Assembly (NCBI GenBank): GCA_947488935.1
Contig: CANLBN010000004.1
Location: 124,001-188,000 of the forward strand
Length of the DNA stretch: 64,000 nucleotides
Source: an uncultured Pseudomonadales bacterium
GTDB taxonomy: Bacteria > Pseudomonadota > Gammaproteobacteria > Pseudomonadales > Cellvibrionaceae
Direction: 5' to 3'
How positions within the stretch are numbered: position 1 is the stretch's first letter; each line of letters opens with the position of its first letter. Shown here piece after piece: positions 26,640 through 33,967 of this stretch. Under the pieces are notes generated by a model, which was given only the letters and a program-made list of their open reading frames with translations, did no database searches and was not told the DNA's origin. The translations under genes were made by a program, and so were the position numbers.

Positions 26640-26917
26640 AGGCTAATAATTATTCTTTTAAAGTAAAATTTATCAAGAGGACAAGCATCAATCTAAACAT
26701 GGATGTTAGAGATAATATACAAGACTTTGGTGATACTTTTTAGCACTAAAATATGGCTTTTATTAAAGAGCGCTAAATACAAGAGAGTATATTCAGTATT
26801 CTTTTACTGATGCTTTAGTCGTTACTAGTAGTGAAAACTGAGACTATTATCAGACAAAAGGCACTATATCGGTGTAAAATAAATGGCAAATTAATACTAT
26901 ATGGAAGATAGACTGCT

Positions 26918-27949
26918 ATGGCTTATATAATTTCAGATAAGTTACTTATTGTTTTAATCACTATTTCCACTCTTTTTTTCCACACTGATGCATTCTCACT
27001 AGAAGATATGCCCGGTAGTGCCGATCACTCTAAAATAAAGCGTATTGCCGGCACTAGTATTGTTGCATACGCACAAGCAGATTACGGTGATCATGAACTT
27101 ATCACTGGCTATGAAAAGAGAAAAGCGGCTACCGTCGTAAAAGAGGGAAAGCAAACGCGTTTAATCTATGCCCTGAAAGAAGGCCAAACGGGATTATTTG
27201 CTTTACGCAACTATCAAGAAGCCTTTGCAGAATTAGGCGAAGTCAAAGAGTTATATACATGCAGAGGGAGAAATTGCCCTAGAGAGTTAGGTAATAAATT
27301 TGTATGGGCAAAAGACAAACGCTTTAAATCTAGCATAAAAAGCTTAGACAAAATGTACCAAATATCTGTTTATTCTAAAGACCCGATTTATTGGTCAGGA
27401 GAAATAGTATCGGATACGGCAACTTATGCCGTTGCATTTTACTCTGCTTCTGCTGCACATCGTTCTGCCAATGATAAAAAATTAGCACAAGAAGAAGGCC
27501 TTTATATTGGTCAACGATTTGTTCATTTAGACATTATTGAAAAAAGCAGCTTCAAATCAGACTTGATAGTAGTTGAAGCGAGCAAGATTCAAGAATCCAT
27601 TGCTGAAAAAGGCCATATTGCTCTCTATGGTTTATTTTTCGATACAGGAAAAGATCAACTCACCGAAAAGTCTAAGCCCGCTTTAACCGAAATAGCCAAG
27701 GCATTAGAGTCTGATAAAAATCTGAATGTTTATGTGGTAGGACACACGGACAATGTCGGCTCAATACAAAGTAATCAAACACTCTCTAAACGACGAGCGA
27801 CATCTATTATCAAAAGCTTGTCATCGGAATTTGGTATCAAAGTAGAACGTTTGATTCCTCTTGGCGTAGGCCTTGCCGCTCCGGTTGCAACGAATGACAC
27901 AGAAGAAGGGCGCAGTCTGAATCGCCGTGTTGAATTGGTAAAACGTTGA
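26918..27949 (+). CDS. DUF4892 / OmpA-like peptidoglycan-binding envelope protein
   Basis: An exported protein of 343 residues. The hydrophobic N terminus (about 8-25) is a signal peptide, followed by a DUF4892 domain (about 28-215; starts DMPGSADHSKIKRIAGTSIV, includes YTCRGRNCPRELGNKFVW with two Cys). The C-terminal OmpA domain (about 225-343) has LFFDTGKDQLTEKS and VVGHTDNVGS with SKRRA, the residues that bind diaminopimelate of peptidoglycan. Such proteins sit in the outer membrane or periplasm and may tie envelope layers together. The fusion is found in other gammaproteobacteria; its precise role is unknown. Confidence 0.9.
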   Translation: MAYIISDKLLIVLITISTLFFHTDAFSLEDMPGSADHSKIKRIAGTSIVAYAQADYGDHELITGYEKRKAATVVKEGKQTRLIYALKEGQTGLFALRNYQEAFAELGEVKELYTCRGRNCPRELGNKFVWAKDKRFKSSIKSLDKMYQISVYSKDPIYWSGEIVSDTATYAVAFYSASAAHRSANDKKLAQEEGLYIGQRFVHLDIIEKSSFKSDLIVVEASKIQESIAEKGHIALYGLFFDTGKDQLTEKSKPALTEIAKALESDKNLNVYVVGHTDNVGSIQSNQTLSKRRATSIIKSLSSEFGIKVERLIPLGVGLAAPVATNDTEEGRSLNRRVELVKR

Positions 27950-28060
27950 AGATCGGCGATACAGCTTATACCCTCTGCTCTCGGGAGTTCTGTTCAGCGT
28001 TTTATTCATTAGTAGAATAATTCGAAAAGAGGTTTTTACTATAGTGGATATTGAAGACAC

Positions 28061-28654
28061 ATGCAGTCAGTTTTTACAGATATAAAAAAATTAACCGCTA
28101 TAGACCCAAAGGGAAAATATACTGGGCCGTGTTACTTTATAAACGAAGATGTATTTTTAAGAATTACATTACAAAGCCCCTTTAGAAACGTTTTAATTCT
28201 GTTGAGCATATTCCCGGCGGGCTTGTCTTATCTTTTATTCGTAGAGGGAGAGAGTATTTGGCAATATTTTTTAGGTATAGTCAGTCTTGGCGGCGTGTGT
28301 TTTTGTTTATTTAGACGCAAGGAATTATTCATATCCGATGGAGGCATTAAATCTAGAACTTACATTGATTTTTTTGGAAAAAAACTTAAGCTTTGGGGAG
28401 CAGAATTTAAACTGGCCGACTTCACCAAAGCAGAAGTCTTTTGGACTAGGCCATCCAACACTACTGACATGGAGGCTCATGCACACCTCACCCTCTACAG
28501 CGAAAAACTCTATAAAACTATCAACATATTAGGCTTTTCACTTAAACGCGGGGGGCATCAATATTTTTCTAACACCTTAAGTGACATCGAGAAAATTTTT
28601 AACCTACAGATTGAAGTTCAAGACCGAGAAGCCTATTTAGATAAATTTTTATAA
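28061..28654 (+). CDS. Hypothetical inner-membrane protein
   Basis: Encodes 197 residues. Two hydrophobic segments (about 44-62 and 67-85) are split by a short loop (VEGESIWQ), with a basic stop-transfer RRKE after the second. The remaining ~110 residues form a soluble beta-rich domain reminiscent of PH-like domains of small membrane proteins (LFISDGGIKSRTYIDFFGKK, WGAEFKLADFTKAEVFW). I do not recognise a named family. It starts 111 bp after the OmpA-like gene on the same strand, so co-transcription is possible. The ribosome site is weak (GAAGA). Confidence 0.65.
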   Translation: MQSVFTDIKKLTAIDPKGKYTGPCYFINEDVFLRITLQSPFRNVLILLSIFPAGLSYLLFVEGESIWQYFLGIVSLGGVCFCLFRRKELFISDGGIKSRTYIDFFGKKLKLWGAEFKLADFTKAEVFWTRPSNTTDMEAHAHLTLYSEKLYKTINILGFSLKRGGHQYFSNTLSDIEKIFNLQIEVQDREAYLDKFL

Positions 28655-28765
28655 AAACTGAATATTTATGCCACAGAAGATTAAAGGCTCACGTGAACTA
28701 AATACGCCTCCTTTTTATTATTAAATCAATGCTCACTCTCTTATCAATCTTGTCATAGACTCAAC

Positions 28766-30019
28766 TTATTTCAACTCATTAGACCTATTATCAGCAATTT
28801 TATAGATTCCGTGCAATTTCCCAATAGGAGGCAACATCGAGCCACAAACAAGGCTTGTTAATAAGCGAGGCATTAATGGTAATTGCGAAATGGGATAAAG
28901 CAAATGATTTCGAATGAGCGGTAATAACTGGCTGTCTGATTGATACATGGGCGTAAACATAAAAGACATCAATTGATAAACACCCACATGCCAGCGCCTT
29001 GCCCTAGCATAGGCTGGCAATGCCTCTTTAACGGGTAAATAAGACAAAGCACGACTCAGTGCCAACGCATCTAATAATGCCATATTGGCTCCCTGCCCCA
29101 ATTGCGGTGATGCCCGATGAGCAGAATCACCAATATGCACAAGGTTATGACTGTAAGGGCGATAAAGCGTACCATGAGAATAACTTGCCATTGTCATTTG
29201 TTGAGTATCGGTAATTTGCTCAACAAAAGGGGCAAAATCTGGCCAAAGTTCTATAGTCTTGGCTTTCCATACATCAATCCCCTCCTTTTCCCATTGCTGA
29301 AAATCATTAACCGGCAAAGACCAAAAAATAGCGGCCTTTTGCTTATCATGTTTTTTATTGTTATCTTTTGGCATTATACTTTTTGGCATTGTACCGATGG
29401 GCAAAACGCCCACCATATTCGTCGCACGCCTATAACGTTGTGTTAACATCTGCTGGCTAAGATTAGTATCACTTGGCCAGTCGACAGTACCCCATATAGC
29501 GCCATAACCCAACTTACGTGCCTTTAATGGCGATAGTGGTGAACTTGCTCCAGCACTATCGATAACCAGCTCAAATGAACCAAAAGCTTCACCCCCTTCA
29601 GTAACAATATAGGTCTGATGTTGATCACGTTTTAATGTGCTTATACGGCTTGCCGTGTGTATGGTTATCCCGTTACTTGCACGAACAGCCTGAAGAAGTA
29701 CCTCAAAAAGAGAGGCACGATGAATAGCAAGGCCAAATTGATTGGTATTATTCAAGTTATAATGAACATCCAATACTGTACGACCTGATGGCACCTCATC
29801 ACCAAACATACGAGAGATTTTATTACCGTGAGCAAGGGCTTGGTTAAGTACACCAATATGAGCTAATACTTCTTGCCCTACTGGCTGAATCACCAAACCA
29901 GAACCAACAGGCTTAGGTGCTTCGAATTGATCAAACAATGAAATGGAATGCCCCTGAGCTGCCAGTAAACTAGCTGCTGCAAGCCCACCTATGCCTGCTC
30001 CAATAATCGCGATATCCAT
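28766..30019 (-). CDS. FAD-dependent monooxygenase (group A flavoprotein)
   Basis: A flavin aromatic-hydroxylase-type enzyme of 417 residues. The N-terminal dinucleotide motif is IIGAGIGGLAAASLLAAQGH (residues 5-24). The second FAD motif is HIGDSAHRASPQLGQGANMALLDALAL (about 291-317), the GD-x(n)-P signature of p-hydroxybenzoate-hydroxylase-like enzymes. The helical C-terminal region ends in a somewhat hydrophobic segment. These enzymes use NAD(P)H and oxygen to hydroxylate aromatics or ubiquinone precursors; the substrate is unclear, and no pathway genes are adjacent. A small membrane protein gene lies 77 bp upstream on the same strand. Confidence 0.9.
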   Translation of the reverse strand: MDIAIIGAGIGGLAAASLLAAQGHSISLFDQFEAPKPVGSGLVIQPVGQEVLAHIGVLNQALAHGNKISRMFGDEVPSGRTVLDVHYNLNNTNQFGLAIHRASLFEVLLQAVRASNGITIHTASRISTLKRDQHQTYIVTEGGEAFGSFELVIDSAGASSPLSPLKARKLGYGAIWGTVDWPSDTNLSQQMLTQRYRRATNMVGVLPIGTMPKSIMPKDNNKKHDKQKAAIFWSLPVNDFQQWEKEGIDVWKAKTIELWPDFAPFVEQITDTQQMTMASYSHGTLYRPYSHNLVHIGDSAHRASPQLGQGANMALLDALALSRALSYLPVKEALPAYARARRWHVGVYQLMSFMFTPMYQSDSQLLPLIRNHLLYPISQLPLMPRLLTSLVCGSMLPPIGKLHGIYKIADNRSNELK

Positions 30020-30096
30020 TTAAAAAACGACAGTCCTATAAGTGAGAGTTAACGAAGTAGCTAATAGATATTATGCCTAATAAAGTGAGCCTGTGA

Positions 30097-30351
30097 TTAC
30101 TCTTTATTTTGCTGATCAAATTTTTTATTTAAGTATGTCTGAAAATACCATAAGCCTATCGCAATCGAAAAAAACAACAGCTGTAATACTATAAGCCCTA
30201 AAAGTTGAAATATACTTTGAATAATAAAGGCCGCACCAATTGCCCAATTAAAGTACTTTTGCTTAGGCTTAAGGAATAGGAAATTTTGCGCCCAAAAAAA
30301 CATTACTAGAGCAGATCCTACGGTTGTGATTAACTGCGATGTCTCATTCAT
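30097..30351 (-). CDS. Small hydrophobic membrane protein, unknown
   Basis: An 84-residue protein with two to three predicted transmembrane helices (about 9-27, 36-52, 53-72) and a hydrophilic tail NKKFDQQNKE. No family is recognised. It lies immediately upstream of the FAD monooxygenase on the same strand, so the two may be co-transcribed. Composition and topology look protein-like, but short hydrophobic frames can arise by chance in AT-rich DNA. Confidence 0.5.
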   Translation of the reverse strand: MNETSQLITTVGSALVMFFWAQNFLFLKPKQKYFNWAIGAAFIIQSIFQLLGLIVLQLLFFSIAIGLWYFQTYLNKKFDQQNKE

Positions 30352-30728
30352 AACTTACATCTCAATATAATTTCAATGTGCCTTCTAAGGGTTATTGCCG
30401 CCCATAATTCAATCAAGACTTTATTAAAAGGCTCTGCTCCTTTAATCCCTTAGGTTTATTTATAGTACATAGTCAATGGCTTTTGACTATCTGCTCCCCC
30501 GACATGTAATCTACTTTTGGATGTTAAATATTTTCGCATCAAACATCCAGCCTTTACCACGATTACTGAGTAAGTAGTTAACATTATGGCACTTGCCATT
30601 CGCCCTCAAATTGTAAACAAAATAACTCTACAACTCGTTATGTGTGCCGTTTTCGTTAAATAACACCTCACATTAGTTGACCTACTATCATCAATTAAAG
30701 TTTCATCATTTAAGCCGCTTCCCCTTTA
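30352..30728. other. 377-bp intergenic gap
   Basis: No gene is seen. It contains one hairpin with arms ATAGTCAA and TTGACTAT (about 30468-30489) and otherwise nondescript AT-rich sequence. Promoter elements for the 84-aa gene must lie at its left end, but I could not define them. Confidence 0.4.
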
Positions 30729-31238
30729 TTATATTTTTTCTTCGGCTGTACAAGCACGCAGCCATACTGAATGCAATATGGTTTGGTAAGGTACACCAAA
30801 ACCCAAAGCGCTTATGTTTCCATCGGCGGTAACATTTACCTCTGTATCGGTATATTTGTAGCGCACATCAGCTGTGGAGGAAAAACCATCCATAGTGCAA
30901 GCCACCTGGACCGTCGCAGAATTGGCGGCTTGGTCGCCATAATTAAAGCTACATTCAGCATCATTACCTAGACTTTTCCTAAGAAGCTTAGCGTAATAAT
31001 CAACACTTCTCTGGGCATCCTCTTTTAACAGGCATTCACTACGGCTGTAATTACCGCTATTAGATAAAAGAGGAAGTAACTGACCATTACTTGTTGTAAC
31101 CTGCTTACTTTGCCATAAACCAGGCCTTAGCTTAATCAATGGGCTATTATCTTCGGCAGACGCCACACTACTGAGTAACAGTGCAGAAACGGCTATTAGC
31201 GCTAAGTACAGGCGGTTGAAAGTATGTCGATTTTTCAT
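30729..31238 (-). CDS. DUF3617 family exported protein
   Basis: Encodes 169 residues with a cleavable signal peptide (about 1-28, ending SSVASA). The mature part starts IKLRPGLWQSKQVTTSNGQLLP, the characteristic DUF3617 opening (PGxW), and carries four Cys (ECLL, AECSF, VACTM, RACTA) that could form two disulfides in the periplasm. Function is unknown for the family. It is a single gene. The last residues TAEEKI end directly at a TAA in AT-rich sequence. Confidence 0.85.
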   Translation of the reverse strand: MKNRHTFNRLYLALIAVSALLLSSVASAEDNSPLIKLRPGLWQSKQVTTSNGQLLPLLSNSGNYSRSECLLKEDAQRSVDYYAKLLRKSLGNDAECSFNYGDQAANSATVQVACTMDGFSSTADVRYKYTDTEVNVTADGNISALGFGVPYQTILHSVWLRACTAEEKI

Positions 31239-31658
31239 AAATGTAGTTATTCTTTATGGGTAAATATTATAGGGATTTAACGTTAGAGTCACAGTCAGCC
31301 TGAAACTAACAATGACCATTAGTTATAGCAAATGATAAATAATAGAAAGTGTATGTGCTGCACAAATCGAAGATATTTACTCTATTGAAATAATAAAGGT
31401 ATATGAAAGGCTATAGAATTGTATGGATCTAACATTAAGATTTTAAGGGCTGTAACTATTTATCTTTTAGGCATTCGCCCCTTGTGCTACAGGATATAGG
31501 GAACTTCAAAAGAGAAATAGATAAGAGCTAACTTATTAGACCTATATTATAGTTAGCCCCAAATAAGACCAATAAACCAACTGCATTATGGGATAATAGG
31601 TTTACAGAAACGATAGCGTAATACTTAGAGATATTACGCTATTTTATTTTAGCGCATA
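31239..31658. other. 420-bp intergenic gap with one repeat copy
   Basis: No gene is visible. The middle contains a 38-bp repeat unit (31474-31511) also found beside the tRNA-Arg locus. The remainder is AT-rich, with no clear terminator for the substrate-binding-protein gene arriving from the other side's neighbour. Confidence 0.45.
31474..31511 (+). repeat. Dispersed 38-bp repeat, copy 1
   Basis: This copy shares 33 of 38 bases with positions 33388-33425 without gaps (both start TTCGCCCCTTG and end ACTTCAAAA). In the other copy the centre is a perfect hairpin (CCCTAC-5-GTAGGG); here one arm has decayed (TATAGGG). It is probably a REP-type palindromic element, non-coding. Confidence 0.6.
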
Positions 31659-33005
31659 CTATGCTGTATTTTTACAACTACCTAAGCTACCCCCCAGTTT
31701 GGAAGCTGGATATTCGACGACTGATCTAGGCACTTCTTCTACTACCTCCATCAAATCAAATTCAGAGGTTGGGTTATCATTACCTTTTACAACGACAACA
31801 TTTTTAAAGCACTGATGATCTTCTGCACGATATTCCGCAGCACCATTACCCATACCATCAAATTTAAAGCCTTCTAATGCTGCAATAACACCACATGGAT
31901 CAAATGTACCTGCTAACTCACAAGCATTGGCATAGAGAAGCGTTTGTACATAACAAGTATGCGCTGCTTGTGAAGGTGGGAATCCATATTCAGCAGTGAA
32001 GGATTTAACAACAGCCTTTGTGCCTGCATCTTGTAATGACCAATGCCAGTTTGTTGTGCCATAAATGCCTTTTATATGCTCACCAACACCTTGAGCCATT
32101 AAACGTGAAAACAGAGGAATTACAATTTGAAAGTCTTTGCCATTAACATTTTTATCTCTCAATCTAAACTGAGCAGCCTGAGTCACGGCGTTAACCATAT
32201 CCTTTCCGTATTGATTTAACACAAGAGTATCAGCCCCTGATTTCATAACATCAAGAATACCAGTAATAAAATTTGAGGAGCCCAGTGGCGTTCTGGAAGA
32301 CCCAGCGACTTCCCAATCCAAACTTTTAGTCGTCTCCATAATCGATTTCTCAATCGACCAGCCCCAATTATAGTCCGATGTTAAATGATAAGCTCGTCGA
32401 CCATTACCCAGTTCATTTTTTAAAACAGGTCCAAGTGCAGCAGCAGACATATCCGCATTACAAAAATGACGAAAGCCGTGTTTACGCCGATCTTTACCCG
32501 TTGTATCGTTAGAGTGACTCTGACCTGCCATAAAAACAACACCAGCTTCATCACACAATGACTGCATTGCAATAGCAACACTCGAAGATACACCACCGCA
32601 AATCATTGTAGCGCCGTCTTTTTCTATCAATCTTTTTGTAGCGGCACGAGCAGCGTTTGCATTCGTTTGGGTATTGCCTTCAGCAAAAGTGACTTTTTTG
32701 CCTAAAATACCATTGCCTTTTAAGCTTAGTGGCTTCATCGTATTCATTAAGCCACCATCACCTTCGCCATTGAGGTGCTTAACCGCTAATTTAAGTGCGC
32801 GCAGCTCATCGTTACCTTCATGAGCAAATGAACCCGATAAAGGCACATTAAAACCTAAGGTGACCGAACTACCCTTTGGCGCATTCACATAGGCATTGGC
32901 CTTACTCACAAACATTGCCGGAGCAGCGGCAATAGTGGTTACTGTAGCTGATGACTTTAAGAATCCCCGACGAGAAAGTTCTGTACATTTTTTATTTTTA
33001 TTCAT
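31659..33005 (-). CDS. ABC transporter substrate-binding protein, branched-chain amino acid/urea type, Tat-exported
   Basis: A type 1 periplasmic binding protein of 448 residues. I choose the ATG at 33005 (MNKNKK); a GTG three codons earlier is weaker. The N terminus carries a twin-arginine signal (SRRGFLKSSATVTTIAAAPA), so it is probably exported folded. The mature domain resembles Leu/Ile/Val-, amide- or urea-binding proteins: GFNVPLSGSFAHEGNDELR, MICGGVSSSVAIAMQSL, YHLTSDYNWGWSIEKSI and GIYGTTNWHWSLQD. No permease or ATPase genes are nearby, so it is an orphan that must pair with a transporter elsewhere or serve as a sensor partner. Confidence 0.9.
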   Translation of the reverse strand: MNKNKKCTELSRRGFLKSSATVTTIAAAPAMFVSKANAYVNAPKGSSVTLGFNVPLSGSFAHEGNDELRALKLAVKHLNGEGDGGLMNTMKPLSLKGNGILGKKVTFAEGNTQTNANAARAATKRLIEKDGATMICGGVSSSVAIAMQSLCDEAGVVFMAGQSHSNDTTGKDRRKHGFRHFCNADMSAAALGPVLKNELGNGRRAYHLTSDYNWGWSIEKSIMETTKSLDWEVAGSSRTPLGSSNFITGILDVMKSGADTLVLNQYGKDMVNAVTQAAQFRLRDKNVNGKDFQIVIPLFSRLMAQGVGEHIKGIYGTTNWHWSLQDAGTKAVVKSFTAEYGFPPSQAAHTCYVQTLLYANACELAGTFDPCGVIAALEGFKFDGMGNGAAEYRAEDHQCFKNVVVVKGNDNPTSEFDLMEVVEEVPRSVVEYPASKLGGSLGSCKNTA

Positions 33006-33354
33006 CAAATACACCCCATTTGAAAAATTATTTTTATTTTTTTACAAAGAAAGTAATAAAAAATTTAGCATGTGGCTTAAGGTATTTCAACGAATCGACT
33101 CTCTATCACTATACAAACTGGTAAGACCATTTAACCAGTAATTTGCTATAGTATCTTTAAGTATGTATAAAGAAAAATCACCCTCCATTATTCAAGTAAC
33201 AATTTAAATAAAAATTTGATTCTAGTGGACTCATTTTTTACACATTTTGTTTTTAAGGATGAATTTAATATATGTATACAGGTCGTATATTTCATTCTTC
33301 AGAGGAATGAAATATCTAGCTTGTTGAGTTTGTATTTATAAGTTAGTTATTGCT
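33006..33354. other. Upstream region of the substrate-binding-protein gene
   Basis: A 349-bp non-coding stretch. It contains the GGGG-type ribosome site just before 33005 and a run of AT-rich sequence; an inverted pair ATTTCATTC / GAATGAAAT occurs at about 33288-33312. No gene is supported. Confidence 0.4.
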
Positions 33355-33545
33355 ACCCGGAGAGATTCACTCGGCACGTCCTGTGCCTTCGCCCCTTGCC
33401 CTACAGGACGTAGGGTACTTCAAAAATGCAGGAGCAATTTTTTGATCGGGTTCGCTTCGCTCATGCAAAATTGCTCGAGCTACATGGATGTAGTGAATGG
33501 AAGTTTTGGATGGAGCAAAAACTTGCCAGGCAATTTTGTCGAACT
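33355..33545. repeat. Interrupted tRNA T-arm fragment filled with palindromic repeat DNA
   Basis: The left edge (33355-33368) reads ACCCGGAGAGATTC, identical to the 3' acceptor/T-arm of the tRNA-Arg at 33619-33695. The right edge (33538-33545) reads GTCGAACT, the continuation across the T-loop. Between them are about 170 bp of hairpin-rich DNA: CGTCCTGT/ACAGGACG, CCCTAC/GTAGGG (33399-33415), GAGCAATTTT/AAAATTGCTC (33432-33476) and CTACAT/ATGTAG (33480-33493), plus the ATGGAGCAAAAACTTGCC module (33510-33527). It has no coding potential. It is best read as a small mobile palindromic element inserted into a partial tRNA copy. Confidence 0.6.
33388..33425 (+). repeat. Dispersed 38-bp repeat, copy 2
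   Basis: Matches 33 of 38 bases of 31474-31511. It contains the intact hairpin CCCTAC-AGGAC-GTAGGG at 33399-33415 and lies inside the larger insert interrupting the tRNA T-arm fragment. Confidence 0.6.
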
Positions 33546-33572
33546 AGAAATATTGCGAGAAGCTTCAGAGAG

Positions 33573-33622
33573 GCCAAATAAAAAACCCCTAGCTCTTACG
33601 AGCTAGGGGTTTTTTATTTGGC
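33573..33622. terminator. Long inverted repeat / bidirectional terminator abutting tRNA-Arg
   Basis: Arms of 22 bases, perfectly complementary (GCCAAATAAAAAACCCCTAG then CT, and its reverse complement), enclose a 6-base loop. On the minus strand the CCCCTAGCT/AGCTAGGGG core followed by T6 is a textbook terminator for the tRNA. The right arm runs through the encoded CCA into the discriminator base of the tRNA, so the tRNA 3' end is part of the repeat. Confidence 0.85.
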
Positions 33623-33695
33623 GCACCCGGAGAGATTCGAACTCCCGACCAAGTGGTTCGAAGCCACCTACTCTATCCAGCTGAGCTACGGGTGC
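33619..33695 (-). tRNA. tRNA-Arg (anticodon TCG)
   Basis: The minus strand gives a 77-nt cloverleaf including encoded CCA. The acceptor stem GCACCCG/CGGGTGC is perfect, with G as discriminator. The D-arm is GCTCAGCTGGATAGAGT. The anticodon stem GGTGG/CCACT holds the loop CTTCGAA, so the anticodon is TCG (reads CGA codons). The T-arm is CGGGAGTTCGAATCTCTCCGG-like with loop TTCGAAT. It is followed directly by a strong terminator. CCA is genome-encoded at 33619-33621. Confidence 0.95.
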
Positions 33696-33750
33696 AAAAC
33701 TTTATTTAATTCATCCATTACAATTAACAATACTAAAACCTGAAATATCT

Positions 33751-33875
33751 CCGGAGAGATTAACTCATGCCGTTTCGCATGGAGCAAAAACTTGCCTACC
33801 GTTTTGTCGAACTCCCGACCAAGTGGTTCGAAGCCAGTCATACCCAATAAGTCTATCCAGCTGAGCTACGAGTGC
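33751..33875 (-). pseudogene. Decayed, interrupted tRNA-Arg copy
   Basis: Compared with the intact tRNA, this copy retains the 5' acceptor and D-arm (33852-33875, with one acceptor change to GCACTCG) and the anticodon loop and T-stem (33808-33836). About 46 bp are inserted in the T-loop (33762-33807), and 15 bp replace 5 bp between D- and anticodon stems (33837-33851). The remaining CCGGAGAGATT (33751-33761) is the 3' part. Acceptor pairing and anticodon stem are broken, so it cannot be functional. The insert ends in the same module as the fragment at 33510-33545. Confidence 0.75.
33779..33813 (+). repeat. Second copy of the ATGGAGCAAAAACTTGCC...TTTTGTCGAACT module
   Basis: Shares its first 18 bases exactly with 33510-33527 and its last 12 bases (TTTTGTCGAACT) with 33534-33545, with a variable 5-6 bp centre. 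In both places the module runs directly into the tRNA T-loop sequence CGAACT, marking a common insertion junction. Confidence 0.65.
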
Positions 33876-33967
33876 AGAGCTTTTTAGCTTTCAAAAATTC
33901 CAATATTATCAAGAGCTAATGAGATTATTCTAAACGATCTCTTAAGTCTCTGATAGGTTTATTCCAA

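Noticed and set aside
30468..30489. ATAGTCAA/TTGACTAT hairpin as an operator or terminator
   Set aside because: It is short, AT-rich and not positioned near a start or stop codon; kept only as part of the gap description.
33355..33875. Genomic island or prophage at tRNA-Arg
   Set aside because: Attachment-site-like duplications of the tRNA end exist, but only short non-coding palindromic DNA lies between them and no integrase or cargo gene is present.
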